A stretch of DNA of 64,000 nt from Sinorhizobium sp. A49 (GCF_002002725.1 NZ_MUNW01000032.1:450432-514431); one strand, 5' to 3'. Shown: positions 8,887-17,666, counted from the first letter of the stretch. Translations and numbers: made by a program. The notes: generated by a model not told the origin, from the sequence alone.

Positions 8887-9603
8887 ATGCCAAGGCATTG
8901 CCGACAGCGCCGGCTCCTGCCGGCGCTTTTCTTTGCGCTGGCGCTTGCGGGCTGCAGCGACGACAGCGCGCAGAAGAAGCCGCCAGCGCAAGCTCCTGAG
9001 CCCCAAAAGGCCGATATCGCCGTTCCGATTGGCCAGGGATTCGACTTCTACGTTCTCTCGCTCTCGTGGTCGCCGACTTGGTGCGACGACAACGATCCCT
9101 CCGGCAAGACCGGTCAGTGCAAGACAGGCAGCAATCGCGGGCTGATCGTGCACGGGCTGTGGCCGCAGAACGATCGGGGCTACCCCGATTTCTGCCCGAC
9201 GCGGCAATCGGATCGTGTACCGGACACACTCGGCCGCCAATATCTCGACCTTATCCCGTCCATGGGGCTGATCGGACACCAATGGCGCAAGCATGGCACC
9301 TGTTCGGGCCTCAGCCAGCAGGACTATTTCGCCGTCACCCGGGCGGCGCGTGAGCGCGTCGTATTGCCGGAGGAACTCAGTGCACCGCGTCGGGAAAATT
9401 CGCTTTCCGTAAGCGCGATAGAGGCGGGCTTCGTGGCCAGAAATCCCGGCATGACGACCAACGCGGTCGCTGTTACCTGCGAGGGCAAGCGGCTGGAGGA
9501 AATCAGGATCTGCTTCGACAAGAGGCTGAACTTCCGCCCGTGCCCGGAGGTCGATCGCCAGGCCTGCCGAAGGGACACCGTCATCCTGCCGCCGGCATCC
9601 TAG
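8887..9603 (+). CDS. Ribonuclease T2 family lipoprotein
   Basis: A 238-residue protein. Both RNase T2 active-site segments are present: CAS1 as IVHGLWPQ (His89) and CAS2 as HQWRKHGTCS (His131, Lys135, His136). The N-terminus has a lipobox-like sequence LALAGC (Cys23), followed by a Pro/Gln-rich linker, suggesting a lipid-anchored periplasmic enzyme rather than a fully soluble one. RNase T2 enzymes cleave single-stranded RNA through 2',3'-cyclic phosphates. The frame opens with a TTG at 8866, inside the upstream gene; ATG 8887 gives a normal signal sequence and was chosen. It is co-directional with the preceding secreted protein gene at a two-base gap. Confidence 0.9.
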   Translation: MPRHCRQRRLLPALFFALALAGCSDDSAQKKPPAQAPEPQKADIAVPIGQGFDFYVLSLSWSPTWCDDNDPSGKTGQCKTGSNRGLIVHGLWPQNDRGYPDFCPTRQSDRVPDTLGRQYLDLIPSMGLIGHQWRKHGTCSGLSQQDYFAVTRAARERVVLPEELSAPRRENSLSVSAIEAGFVARNPGMTTNAVAVTCEGKRLEEIRICFDKRLNFRPCPEVDRQACRRDTVILPPAS

Positions 9604-9705
9604 GTCGATGCCCGGGGGGCACCACATGCGGTCCGCCATTTTGAAACAGCGCCTAGCCTTCCGTTCTTCTGTTCGGGAGCCATGCGCGAAAGGGAAAGAT
9701 GCTCG

Positions 9706-10296
9706 ATGAAAATACTCTACTCGCCCACGTCCCCGTATTCCAACAAGGTCCGCATGGCTGCGCATTATGCCGGCTTTGCGGTGGAGAGCGCCCTGACCGA
9801 CACCAATGCAAACTCGCCTGAGCTTATCGGCAGCAATCCGCTCGGCAAGATTCCGACGCTGATCACCGGCGACGGAAAATCGATCTACGACAGCCGTGCG
9901 ATCATGAACTTCATCGATCGGGAAACGAAGGGCAAGCTCTACCCGAAGAATGGCGGGAAACGCACCGATGTCGACATTCTCGAGGCGCTGTGTGACGGCA
10001 TATGTGACTGCCTGCTGGCCATCGTCTACGAGAAGCGCATCCATCCGCCGGAAAAGGTGCACCAGCCCTGGATCGATATGCAGTGGACCAAGGTCGAACG
10101 CGGCCTCGACCACCTGAACGAAAACCTGCCGAAGACAGGAGCCAAGCTGCATGCCGGGCATTTCGCGCTCGCGGCACTGCTTCGCTACGTCGAGCTGCGC
10201 TTCAGCGGAGAATGGCAGCGGGGCCGCGCCAAGCTGAAGAACTGGCCGAGCAAATTCGAGAAGCACTTTCCCGAATACTCCAAATTCAAGGCATGA
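9706..10296 (+). CDS. Glutathione S-transferase family protein
   Basis: A 196-residue GST. The thioredoxin-like N-terminal half begins MKILYSPTSPYSNKVRMAAH, with the Ser-rich glutathione-activating site at about residues 6-11, followed by NPLGKIPTL (cis-Pro loop) and YDSRAIMNFID (glutathione gamma-Glu contact). The helical C-terminal domain runs from about 85 to 196. The frame opens at 9682, but ATG 9706 has GGGAAAG upstream and matches the family N-terminus. A strong hairpin terminator follows at once. The substrate is unknown. Confidence 0.88.
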   Translation: MKILYSPTSPYSNKVRMAAHYAGFAVESALTDTNANSPELIGSNPLGKIPTLITGDGKSIYDSRAIMNFIDRETKGKLYPKNGGKRTDVDILEALCDGICDCLLAIVYEKRIHPPEKVHQPWIDMQWTKVERGLDHLNENLPKTGAKLHAGHFALAALLRYVELRFSGEWQRGRAKLKNWPSKFEKHFPEYSKFKA

Positions 10297-10297
10297 A

Positions 10298-10329
10298 AAA
10301 AGGCCGGGTCACCCCGGCCTTTTCCTTGA
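10298..10329. terminator. Bidirectional intrinsic terminator
   Basis: An 11-bp perfect stem (AAAAGGCCGGG / CCCGGCCTTTT) with a TCAC loop lies between the convergent GST and ropB genes. T runs on both strands allow termination in both directions. Confidence 0.9.
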
Positions 10330-10344
10330 TCAGGCAGAAACCGA

Positions 10345-10983
10345 TCAGAACTTCACGCCCATACCGACGCGCACGCTGTGCTCGTCGTAGCCGGACGAAA
10401 CGTTGGTGCCACCAACGTTGAAGTCCTTCGAACCGTAATCGGTGTAACGGTATTCGACGCGTGCCGTGATGTTGTCGGTGACGAAAGTTTCCGCACCGGC
10501 ACCAGCCGTCCAGCCGACCATGGTGTTCTTGTCCGAGCCAGCCGAGGTCGATGCCTTGGCCTGGCCAACAGCGAGACCTGCCGTACCGTAGAGCAGTACC
10601 GGGTTCAGATCGACACCGACGCGAGCGCGCAGCGAGCCGTTAACGCCCTGCTTCATGCGCAGGTTGCCGCTGGTGGAATCCTGGCCGGAGTAACCGACGT
10701 CAGCTTCACCGCCGTATACGATCTGGCCGCTCTGCATGTTGTAACCGCCGTAGAGACCGCCACCGAAACCAGCTGCGGTGTTGTTGCCGGTCGCGTCGGC
10801 CTGACCATGGTGCCAATCAGCGGTACCACCGACATAGGCGCCCGACCAGTTCTTGGCCGCCGGCTCCGTGTACTCGGCTGCCGGAGCTGCCGGAACTTCG
10901 TCGATCGCGTCTGCAGCCTGGGCGGCCTGGAAGGCGATGAGGGATACGGCCGAAGCCATGAGGGTGGTGATGAGCGTACGCAT
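10345..10983 (-). CDS. ropB: Outer-membrane beta-barrel protein, RopB/Omp25-Omp31 family
   Basis: A 212-residue protein with a signal peptide ending AAQAADA (cleavage near residue 23), a short Pro/Ala/Glu linker, then NWSGAYVGG, the usual start of the Omp25/Omp31 eight-strand barrel. Strands alternate (YGGYNM, YGGEADVGYS, SLRARVGVDL, ARVEYRYTDYGS), and the chain ends VRVGMGVKF with the terminal Phe needed for BAM-dependent assembly. These are abundant, lipid-interacting outer-membrane proteins of rhizobia and brucellae. AAAGGAG lies just upstream of the ATG. A 365-base AT-rich region upstream probably contains a strong promoter. Gene symbol is by family and position. Confidence 0.88.
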   Translation of the reverse strand: MRTLITTLMASAVSLIAFQAAQAADAIDEVPAAPAAEYTEPAAKNWSGAYVGGTADWHHGQADATGNNTAAGFGGGLYGGYNMQSGQIVYGGEADVGYSGQDSTSGNLRMKQGVNGSLRARVGVDLNPVLLYGTAGLAVGQAKASTSAGSDKNTMVGWTAGAGAETFVTDNITARVEYRYTDYGSKDFNVGGTNVSSGYDEHSVRVGMGVKF

Positions 10984-11348
10984 AAATATTCTCCTTTACG
11001 AACCGATGCCCCAAGGGTTGGGATCCCTCAATGAAACATCGGACAACTTTCAATTAACCCGCCCGGTTGAGCTGAAATTGGCCAGCAAATGAGGATTCAC
11101 AAGAGCCAAAATGTGAAATTTTAGTGGCACAATAACGTCCAAAATTTGATGTTGCTTTCACGCCACAGGGAATTTATTAACCATCTTTCAAGATTAACGA
11201 AAGCTATACTATATAACTTCAAAATAATACAATTTACGCGAATTCCATTAATTTTTGCGAAATGTTTCATCAGGGAGAGTTTCAGGGCGGCGTTTCTTGC
11301 CTATATCTTCGTCCGCTGGCACGAAGATTCGAAAAGCGGGATGGAACG
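10984..11348. promoter_or_regulatory. AT-rich intergenic region between ropB and the uvrC operon
   Basis: A 365-base non-coding stretch, markedly AT-rich from about 11090 to 11270, in contrast to its surroundings. It must hold the divergent promoters for ropB (minus) and for the SDR-uvrC operon (plus). An exact TTAACCAT at 11177-11184 matches the 8-mer bound by the cell-cycle regulator CtrA, and a second TTAAC occurs about 17 bases on. The last 87 bases are open in the frame of the SDR gene (ATG at 11262), so the coding start could lie further upstream than annotated. No other gene is seen. Confidence 0.6.
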
Positions 11349-12113
11349 TTGAAGAAAGCACTGAAGGTGGCACTCGTAACCGGTGGCGCCAAACGGATCG
11401 GCAAGGCTATAGTTGAAGACCTCGCGGCGCACGGCTTCGCGGTCGCCATCCACGCCAACGGCTCGCTCGATGAGGCAAAGGCACTTGCGGCATCACTCTC
11501 GAAAAAAGGCGCCGTCGCCGTTGCGGTGAAGGCAGATCTTACGGACACCCAGGAAACGTCCGCGCTGATGGCGCAGGTCAACGCGGCGCTCGGACCGATC
11601 GACCTGATCGTCAACAATGCGTCGCTGTTCAAGAAAGACAGCCTCGATGCCTTCGACGAAACGGTATGGGACCGGCATTTCGCCTTGCACGTCAAAGCCC
11701 CGTCCCTGCTCACGCGTGATTTTGCCCGCCAGCTGCCACGCGGCGTCTCCGGCCTCGTCGTCAATGTGATCGACCAGCGCGTCTGGTCTCCAAACCCGCG
11801 CTTTTATTCCTATATGTTATCGAAGTCCGCGCTGTGGACGGCAACACAAACGATGGCTCAGGCGCTCGCGCCGGATATCCGCGTCAACGGCATCGGCCCC
11901 GGGCCGACATTGCCGAACGAGCGGCAGGATCCGCGCGATTTCCAGGCACAGGTCGATGCGCTTATCCTCAGGCGCGGTCCGGCGCTCGGCGAATTCGGGC
12001 GGACGATCCGCTTCCTGTTCGACACGCCGTCGATTACCGGGCAGATGATCGCGCTGGACGGCGGCCAGCACCTTGCCTGGGAAACGCCTGACATCAGGGA
12101 GATAGTGGAATGA
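11349..12113 (+). CDS. Short-chain dehydrogenase, FolM/pteridine reductase-like
   Basis: About 254 residues from a TTG start at 11349, which has GGGATGGA upstream and puts the Rossmann motif at residue 11 as usual. The nucleotide-binding motif reads TGGAKRIG, fitting the TGxxxRxG variant seen in pteridine reductases and FolM instead of TGxxxGxG. NNAS precedes the catalytic Tyr-Lys pair YMLSK, and a Pro-rich GPGPTLP loop follows. This suggests an NADPH-dependent dihydropterin or dihydrofolate reductase, but the general SDR call is safer. An in-frame ATG at 11262 would add 29 residues with no match to the family. The stop overlaps the uvrC start (ATGA). Confidence 0.85.
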   Translation: MKKALKVALVTGGAKRIGKAIVEDLAAHGFAVAIHANGSLDEAKALAASLSKKGAVAVAVKADLTDTQETSALMAQVNAALGPIDLIVNNASLFKKDSLDAFDETVWDRHFALHVKAPSLLTRDFARQLPRGVSGLVVNVIDQRVWSPNPRFYSYMLSKSALWTATQTMAQALAPDIRVNGIGPGPTLPNERQDPRDFQAQVDALILRRGPALGEFGRTIRFLFDTPSITGQMIALDGGQHLAWETPDIREIVE

Positions 12114-14134
12114 ACGGACGCGTGCCGACCGACGGCGGCATCCTTTATGACGGCAATGACGCCGAAGACGACGACGACCTGATCGAGGTACCCGAAGGCG
12201 CGTCCGCCGTTCCCGCCATCGAGTGGGCAGAGAACCGTAACGAGGTCGAGGGCCTCAAGGGCGCAGAACTGATCCAGGCCTTCGTCAAGCGGCTTCCGAA
12301 CGGTCCCGGTGTCTATCGCATGTTCAACGAGGACGGCGACGTTCTCTACGTCGGCAAGGCGCGCAGCCTGAAAAAGCGCGTCGGCAATTATGCGCAGGGG
12401 CGTGGCCACTCCAACCGTATTTCGCGGATGATTCGCGAAACCGCGAACATGGAGTTCGTCACCACCCGCACAGAGATCGAGGCGCTTCTGCTCGAAGCAA
12501 ATCTGATCAAGCGACTTCGGCCGCGCTTCAATGTGCTTTTGCGCGACGACAAGTCCTTTCCCTATATTCTGGTGACCGGCGACAGCCGCGCACCCGCCCT
12601 TTACAAACACCGCGGCGCGCGCAGCCGGAAGGGCGACTATTTCGGCCCCTTCGCCTCGGCCGGCGCCGTTGGGCGCACGATCAATTCGCTGCAGCGCGCC
12701 TTCCTGTTGCGGACCTGCACCGACAGCGTCTTCGAGACGCGCACGCGTCCTTGTCTTCTGCACCAGATCAAGCGCTGTTCGGCGCCCTGCACGGGCGAAA
12801 TCAGCAATGACGGCTATGCCGAACTGGTGTCCGAGGCCAAGGACTTCCTGTCCGGCAAGAGCCAGGCGGTGAAGGCGACGATTGCGACCGCGATGGGCGA
12901 GGCCTCGGAAAACCTCGACTTCGAGCGTGCTGCGCTTTATCGCGACCGGCTCGCCGCCCTCAGCCACGTCCAGAGCCACCAGGGCATCAACCCTTCCGGC
13001 GTCGAAGAGGCTGACGTCTTTGCGATCCACCACGAAGGCGGCACCTCCTGCATCCAGGTGTTCTTCTTCCGCACCGGGCAGAACTGGGGCAACCGCGCCT
13101 ATTTCCCGAAGGCGGATCCGTCGCTGTCGACGGCGGAAGTGCTTTCGGCGTTTCTCGCCCAATTCTACGACGACAAGCCCTGTCCGCGGCAGATCCTGTT
13201 GTGCGAGGCGGTCGAGGAGCAGGAGCTGCTCGGCCAGGCACTCAGCGAAAAGTCCGGTTACAAGGTGTCGATCCAGGTGCCCCAACGCGGAGAGAAGAAG
13301 GACCTTGTCGATCACGCGCTCGCCAACGCCCGCGAGGCGCATGGCCGCAAGCTGGCGGAAACCGCTTCGCAATCGCGCCTGCTCGACGGGTTTGCCGAAA
13401 CGTTCAAGCTCGAACGCACGCCGCGCCGCATCGAGATCTACGACAACTCCCACATCATGGGCACCAATGCCGTCGGCGGCATGGTGGTCGCCGGCCCGGA
13501 AGGTTTCGTCAAAGGCCAGTATCGCAAGTTCAACATCAAATCGACCGACATCACACCCGGCGACGACTTCGGCATGATGCGCGAGGTGATGACCCGTCGT
13601 TTCTCGCGCCTGCTCAAGGAAGAAGGCAAACCGGACCGCACAGCCGAGATAACCGAGGATGCCGCTTTCCCGGCATGGCCTGATGTCATCCTGATCGACG
13701 GCGGCCAGGGACAGATGACGGCAGTACGCGCGATCCTGAAAGAACTCGATGTCGAGGACTGTGTGACCGCGATCGGCGTCGCCAAGGGCGTCGACCGCGA
13801 TGCCGGACGCGAGCGCTTCTTCGCGCTCGGGCGCGACAGCTTCACGCTGCCACCACGAGATCCCGTGCTCTATTTCATCCAGCGCCTGCGCGACGAAGCG
13901 CACCGTTTTGCCATCGGTTCGCATCGCGCCCGGCGCAAGAAGGAGATGGTGAAAAACCCGCTCGACGAGATCGCCGGCATCGGGCCAACGCGCAAACGCG
14001 CCCTGCTCACGCATTTCGGCACCGCCAAGGCCGTTTCGCGCGCCGGGATGAACGACCTGATGGCCGTCAACGGGATTTCCGAAGCAGTGGCGCGGCTGGT
14101 CTACGAGCATTTCCATGAGGACGCGGCAAAATGA
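12110..14134 (+). CDS. uvrC: UvrABC excinuclease subunit C
   Basis: A 674-residue UvrC. An acidic N-terminal extension of about 50 residues ([16 protein letters not shown]), common in rhizobial UvrC, precedes the GIY-YIG nuclease domain (GVYRMF...VLYVGKA, about 63-80) that makes the 3' incision. A Cys cluster ([13 protein letters not shown], about 212) follows, then the UVR motif that contacts UvrB, the RNase H-like 5' incision domain ([30 protein letters not shown]) and C-terminal helix-hairpin-helix repeats ([13 protein letters not shown]). It acts in nucleotide excision repair. The ATG overlaps the stop of the upstream SDR by four bases, so it is translationally coupled. Confidence 0.97.
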   Translation: MNGRVPTDGGILYDGNDAEDDDDLIEVPEGASAVPAIEWAENRNEVEGLKGAELIQAFVKRLPNGPGVYRMFNEDGDVLYVGKARSLKKRVGNYAQGRGHSNRISRMIRETANMEFVTTRTEIEALLLEANLIKRLRPRFNVLLRDDKSFPYILVTGDSRAPALYKHRGARSRKGDYFGPFASAGAVGRTINSLQRAFLLRTCTDSVFETRTRPCLLHQIKRCSAPCTGEISNDGYAELVSEAKDFLSGKSQAVKATIATAMGEASENLDFERAALYRDRLAALSHVQSHQGINPSGVEEADVFAIHHEGGTSCIQVFFFRTGQNWGNRAYFPKADPSLSTAEVLSAFLAQFYDDKPCPRQILLCEAVEEQELLGQALSEKSGYKVSIQVPQRGEKKDLVDHALANAREAHGRKLAETASQSRLLDGFAETFKLERTPRRIEIYDNSHIMGTNAVGGMVVAGPEGFVKGQYRKFNIKSTDITPGDDFGMMREVMTRRFSRLLKEEGKPDRTAEITEDAAFPAWPDVILIDGGQGQMTAVRAILKELDVEDCVTAIGVAKGVDRDAGRERFFALGRDSFTLPPRDPVLYFIQRLRDEAHRFAIGSHRARRKKEMVKNPLDEIAGIGPTRKRALLTHFGTAKAVSRAGMNDLMAVNGISEAVARLVYEHFHEDAAK

Positions 14135-14260
14135 CCATGCACAATTCACCGGGCGTTCAGGTCGGATGCGCCAATTATGACACCCTTCGCACAATGATTT
14201 GTTGACCTGAGGGTCGCAAAGTCATTCTGTACCTCCGAGGAAGACAGAGAACCCGAATCC

Positions 14261-14848
14261 ATGCCCACGCCCGTCGCCTACAGCATCCCGAACCTGCTCA
14301 CCTATTTCCGAATCCTGATCGTGCCGCTGATCGTGCTCTGCTTCTTCATCGAGGGCCGGCTGCACAGTTCGGATTTCGCGCGCTGGACGGCGGTCACTCT
14401 CTTTGCCATCGCCTCGATTACCGACTTCTTCGACGGCTATCTCGCCCGCATCTGGAAGCAGACGTCGAACATCGGCAAGATGCTCGACCCGATCGCCGAC
14501 AAGCTGCTGGTTGCTTCGATCCTGCTGCTCGTTGCAGCCGACGGCACGATTGCCGGCTGGTCGATCTGGGCAGCCATCATCATCCTGTGCCGTGAGATCC
14601 TGGTCTCGGGTCTCCGCGAGTATCTCGCCGCGCTGAAGGTCAGCGTGCCGGTGACGCGCATCGCCAAGTGGAAGACGACGATCCAGATGGTGGCGATCGT
14701 CTTCCTTCTGGCTGGCCCCGCCGGCGACAAGATCCTGCCCTATACGACGGAGATCGGCATTGGTCTGTTGTGGATCGCCGCTGCGATCACGCTCTACAGC
14801 GGTTATGACTATTTCCGCGCCGGCCTCAAGCACGTGGTCAACGAATGA
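14261..14848 (+). CDS. pgsA: CDP-diacylglycerol--glycerol-3-phosphate 3-phosphatidyltransferase
   Basis: A 195-residue integral membrane enzyme. The CDP-alcohol phosphatidyltransferase signature DG-x2-AR-x8-G-x3-D-x3-D is intact (DFFDGYLARIW ... GKMLDPIADK, about 50-77). It makes phosphatidylglycerophosphate, the precursor of phosphatidylglycerol and cardiolipin, so it supplies the substrate of LpiA encoded at the left end of this window. A 126-base gap after uvrC holds a TTGACC box at 14202-14207 that could be the -35 of a separate promoter. CGAGGAAGA provides the ribosome site. The stop overlaps moaD (ATGA). Confidence 0.96.
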   Translation: MPTPVAYSIPNLLTYFRILIVPLIVLCFFIEGRLHSSDFARWTAVTLFAIASITDFFDGYLARIWKQTSNIGKMLDPIADKLLVASILLLVAADGTIAGWSIWAAIIILCREILVSGLREYLAALKVSVPVTRIAKWKTTIQMVAIVFLLAGPAGDKILPYTTEIGIGLLWIAAAITLYSGYDYFRAGLKHVVNE

Positions 14849-15105
14849 GCACCGTCAATCTCGTCTATTTCTCCTGGGTGCGCGAGCGCATCGGCAAGGG
14901 TGAGGAAACGCTGGAGGTTCCGGCCGACGTCGTCACCATTGCCGACCTGCTTGCCCATCTGAAGACGCTGGGGGAAGAATACGAGACGGCGCTCGAGCAC
15001 CAGAACGTCATCCGTGCGGCGATCAACCAGGAACACGTCGAGCATGACGAACCGATCGCCGGGGCACGCGAGATTGCCCTCTTCCCGCCGATGACCGGCG
15101 GCTGA
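14845..15105 (+). CDS. moaD: Molybdopterin synthase small subunit (sulfur carrier)
   Basis: An 86-residue ubiquitin-fold protein starting VNLVYFSWVRERIGK and ending in the diagnostic Gly-Gly (PPMTGG), which is activated as a thiocarboxylate and donates sulfur to precursor Z. It overlaps pgsA by four bases and is followed by moaE after four bases. The molybdenum cofactor made here would serve, among others, the molybdopterin oxidoreductase at 5.3-7.4 kb. Confidence 0.95.
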   Translation: MSTVNLVYFSWVRERIGKGEETLEVPADVVTIADLLAHLKTLGEEYETALEHQNVIRAAINQEHVEHDEPIAGAREIALFPPMTGG

Positions 15106-15109
15106 GACG

Positions 15110-15574
15110 ATGAGCGCGCCCGTCATCGTGCGCGTGCAGCGCGAAGACTTCGACCTTTCGGCCGAGGTTTCCCGCCTTTCCTCCGACCGCCCCGACATCG
15201 GGGCGGTCGTGACGTTTTCGGGCCTCTGCCGCGACGAAGCCGGCACGCTGACCGCTCTCGAACTGGAGCACTACCCCGGCATGGCCGAAGCCGAAATCGC
15301 CCGAATCTGCAAGCTGGCGATCGAGCGCTTCGGACTGCAGGCGGCAACGGCGATCCATCGCTACGGCAGGATCAGTCCCGGCGAAAACATCGTGCTCGTC
15401 GTCACCGCCTCGCCGCACCGCCAGGCCGCCTTCGATGGCGCCAACTTCATCATGGACTTCTTGAAGACCTCGGCGCCGTTCTGGAAGAAGGAACATCTGG
15501 CCGACGGCACGAGCGGCGGCTGGGTCAGTGCCAAAGATGCCGACGACACGGCGCGAGATCGCTGGAAGCGCTGA
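15110..15574 (+). CDS. moaE: Molybdopterin synthase catalytic subunit
   Basis: A 154-residue MoaE. Conserved segments are visible: GAVVTFSGLCRDE, ALELEHYPGMAE, AIHRYGRISPGENIVLV, and the active-site region KTSAPFWKKEHLADG, where the first and third Lys are catalytic or substrate-binding. It forms a heterotetramer with MoaD and converts precursor Z (cPMP) to molybdopterin. It is the last gene of the SDR-uvrC-pgsA-moaD-moaE run; the next gene faces it from the opposite strand. Confidence 0.95.
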   Translation: MSAPVIVRVQREDFDLSAEVSRLSSDRPDIGAVVTFSGLCRDEAGTLTALELEHYPGMAEAEIARICKLAIERFGLQAATAIHRYGRISPGENIVLVVTASPHRQAAFDGANFIMDFLKTSAPFWKKEHLADGTSGGWVSAKDADDTARDRWKR

Positions 15575-15632
15575 GGCGCGCACCCGAACCGGATCAACGT
15601 CAGATTTGTCATTGCCGCGGCGCCGCGTGACG

Positions 15633-16529
15633 TCACGGTATGATTTTCTCCTGCCGCGTCACCGCAAGCACGATGACCAGGAAGCCGAAGATGGCAAAAT
15701 CTCGCCAGAGGATCGGGCCGTAGGCGCCCCAAAGTGTCTCAAGCAGGCCAATAGCCGCGGCGCCCAATGCGGCGTAAAGCGGCGAAGTTTGGCCGCCGAT
15801 CGCCGCGATGAACAGGACCTTGACGCCGAAGGTGAGTCCGGTGCCGAAATCCATGTTGCCGTAATAGGACGCAGCCAGAATGCCGCAGCAGGCGGCAATC
15901 AGCGAAGCGGCACCATAGGCAGCGATGTAGACGCGGGCGGCATCGATGCCGCACAGGGCGGCGGCGCCACGATCCTCCGACACCGCCCGCCACGATCGGC
16001 CGGCGCGGCTATGCGCCAGAAACCAGTGGCCGCCCGCGACCAGGCCCACCATCAACAGCGTGTTGAGCAACTGGATCAGCGTCAGCGTCACTGGGAATTT
16101 GGCGTCGGACCAGAAGATGATGTTTTCGTTCAGGAACGGCGGCAGCCACAGGCTCCTGGTGTCAGACGCCAACCGCGCCACCTCCATCAGCACCAGCAGA
16201 CAGCCGAGCGAGGCGACGACGACCGTGTTGGCGGACGAGAAGGCCAGCGGCCGCATCACGTAGCGCCCGGCGACAAGCCCTGCCCCGACACCGAGCGTCA
16301 GACCGGCGGCAGCACCGACACCGAGCGCCGCCGGCAGCACCAGCCACAGCTTGCTCCAGCCGAAATCGGCAAACAGCACAAACATCTGACCGGAGAACGC
16401 AAAGAGTGCGCCATAGGTGAGATCGGCCCTACGGGTCACGGCAAAGGCGATCGCGTAACCAAAGGCCAGCGCGGCATAGAGCGCGGCAATCGGAACGGCA
16501 TTGGCGATCTGCTGCAGGAAATAGAGCAT
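15633..16529 (-). CDS. Orphan LivH-like branched-chain amino acid ABC permease
   Basis: A 298-residue inner-membrane protein with about eight hydrophobic segments and the LivH-type features: an N-terminal MLYFLQQIANAVPIAALYAALAFGYA helix, RAVSEDRGAAALCGID (the cytoplasmic EAA-like loop, about 182-197), and GLTFGVKVLFIAAIGG. Known LivH proteins pair with LivM, two ATPases and a periplasmic binding protein; none of these is adjacent, so it either borrows partners from elsewhere or has a different role. ATG 16529 was chosen over an upstream in-frame start because it begins the first membrane helix normally. It is divergent from the CGNR regulator, with a near-palindrome between them. Confidence 0.83.
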   Translation of the reverse strand: MLYFLQQIANAVPIAALYAALAFGYAIAFAVTRRADLTYGALFAFSGQMFVLFADFGWSKLWLVLPAALGVGAAAGLTLGVGAGLVAGRYVMRPLAFSSANTVVVASLGCLLVLMEVARLASDTRSLWLPPFLNENIIFWSDAKFPVTLTLIQLLNTLLMVGLVAGGHWFLAHSRAGRSWRAVSEDRGAAALCGIDAARVYIAAYGAASLIAACCGILAASYYGNMDFGTGLTFGVKVLFIAAIGGQTSPLYAALGAAAIGLLETLWGAYGPILWRDFAIFGFLVIVLAVTRQEKIIP

Positions 16530-16558
16530 GGCGCATCCGGAGCGTGACAACACCAATA

Positions 16559-16586
16559 TAACTGGTAAAATCACTTTTGCTAGTTA
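16559..16586. promoter_or_regulatory. Near-perfect palindrome, candidate CGNR-protein operator
   Basis: TAACTGGTAAAA (16559-16570) and TTTTGCTAGTTA (16575-16586) are inverted repeats matching at 10 of 12 positions around a TCAC spacer. It is centred between the divergent permease (ATG 16529) and CGNR regulator (ATG 16597) genes, ending 10 bases before the latter, where a repressor could control both. Function is inferred from position. Confidence 0.55.
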
Positions 16587-16596
16587 GGAATCGCTG

Positions 16597-17151
16597 ATGA
16601 CCTTCACCTGGACCGCACACCGATTTGCCGGCGGCGCACTGGCGCTGGATGTCGCCAACTCCGTGATTTTGCGCTTCGATCCGGCAAGGTGCATCGATCG
16701 CTTTGCCGACGTCGCCACGCTCGACGCCTTCGCCCTCGCCGCCAACCGGTTTTGCGCCGAGAGCCCGCGCTTCGGCACATTGCTGCCCGTTCCTGAACGG
16801 AAACGAGGCGGGCTCCTGATGTTGCGCGAGGCGACGGATCGGCATTTTCGCGCAACTGTGACGGCCGGGTATCGGCCAGAGCTGATGGCCGACCTGCTCG
16901 AGGCAATCGCCTCGGTGCTGCGTGGCGCCGGCAACAGCGAAGACGCCATTGCGCTCGACACGGCAACGGCCCATTCCGCCCTCAGCCTTGCCGCCAATCC
17001 CGAACCCGACCGAATGAAGATCTGCCCCAATTGCGGCTGGCTGTTTCTGGACAGAAGCCGTAACCGCAGCCGGACCTGGTGCGACATGGCGGTCTGCGGC
17101 AATCGCAGCAAGGCCAGGCGCCACTACCATCGCAGCAAGGAGGAAGCGTAG
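16597..17151 (+). CDS. ABATE/CGNR zinc-finger transcriptional regulator
   Basis: A 184-residue protein. Residues 8-135 form an ABATE-type N-terminal domain (AGGALALDVANSV at the start), thought to bind a ligand. Residues 140-178 form the CGNR zinc finger: Cys143, Cys146, Cys162 and Cys167 (CPNCGWLFLD ... WCDMAVCGNR) with a basic RSKARRHYHR tail that binds DNA. Such proteins are stress- or metabolite-responsive regulators that often sit next to the genes they control. It is divergent from the orphan permease with a candidate operator between, and the lipoprotein gene starts two bases after its stop. Confidence 0.88.
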   Translation: MTFTWTAHRFAGGALALDVANSVILRFDPARCIDRFADVATLDAFALAANRFCAESPRFGTLLPVPERKRGGLLMLREATDRHFRATVTAGYRPELMADLLEAIASVLRGAGNSEDAIALDTATAHSALSLAANPEPDRMKICPNCGWLFLDRSRNRSRTWCDMAVCGNRSKARRHYHRSKEEA

Positions 17152-17153
17152 AG

Positions 17154-17663
17154 ATGACGAGGCCGATCGTAATGCTTGCCGCGATGATGGCGGCGCTGCT
17201 GATGGCGGGCTGCCAGCGGGAGACTGGACCCGATCCGCTGAAGTTGACGGGCAAGATGTTCGTCTTCAACTACCGGCTTGCCTACGCAACCTACATGATC
17301 ACGCTGAGCAAGCTCGAACCGGTGCCGGAGGGCAGCATCGTCGTTGCGACCTTCGAGAATCCGGCCGGCGGCGAGCCTTTGACCCTGACGCGCAAACTGT
17401 TTCCGAAGCTGGAAAAAGTAGTGCTCGAAAGCCCCGACATCACCTGCGTGAAGAAGGAAAGGCCCTATGCGGTGACGATCGAGGTCAAGGGACCGGCCGG
17501 AGAGGCGCTGCAGACGTTGGAAACGACCGTGACCTCCGATATCGACCAGGACATGATGCCGGCGAAGGCGCTGGTCGAAGGGCCTGCCTATGACAAGAAC
17601 CCGGCGGTCTTCACGGACGGCAATGCGCCGGAGCATTTTGAAACGGCAAAGTGCCCGACATGA
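17154..17663 (+). CDS. Lipoprotein of unknown function
   Basis: A 169-residue protein. The N-terminus is a lipoprotein signal with lipobox LMAGC (Cys19). A mature domain of alternating strands follows (MFVFNYRLAYATYMITL, GSIVVATFENP, YAVTIEVKGP), looking like a small beta-sandwich; no family is recognised. AAGGAGG lies 13-16 bases before the ATG, inside the end of the CGNR gene, so it is expressed with that gene. An intrinsic terminator follows its stop by three bases. Two Cys in the mature part (CVKKE and AKCPT) could form a disulfide. Confidence 0.8.
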   Translation: MTRPIVMLAAMMAALLMAGCQRETGPDPLKLTGKMFVFNYRLAYATYMITLSKLEPVPEGSIVVATFENPAGGEPLTLTRKLFPKLEKVVLESPDITCVKKERPYAVTIEVKGPAGEALQTLETTVTSDIDQDMMPAKALVEGPAYDKNPAVFTDGNAPEHFETAKCPT

Positions 17664-17666
17664 AAA

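Noticed and set aside
11858..14194. A 778-codon open frame antisense to uvrC
   Set aside because: UvrC is unmistakable on the plus strand. Long antisense frames are common in GC-rich codon-biased genes, and this one shows no domain or ribosome site.
15626..15637. Perfect palindrome CGTGACGTCACG
   Set aside because: It overlaps the permease stop codon at the end of two convergent genes, where an operator would be out of place. It could be chance or part of a weak terminator.
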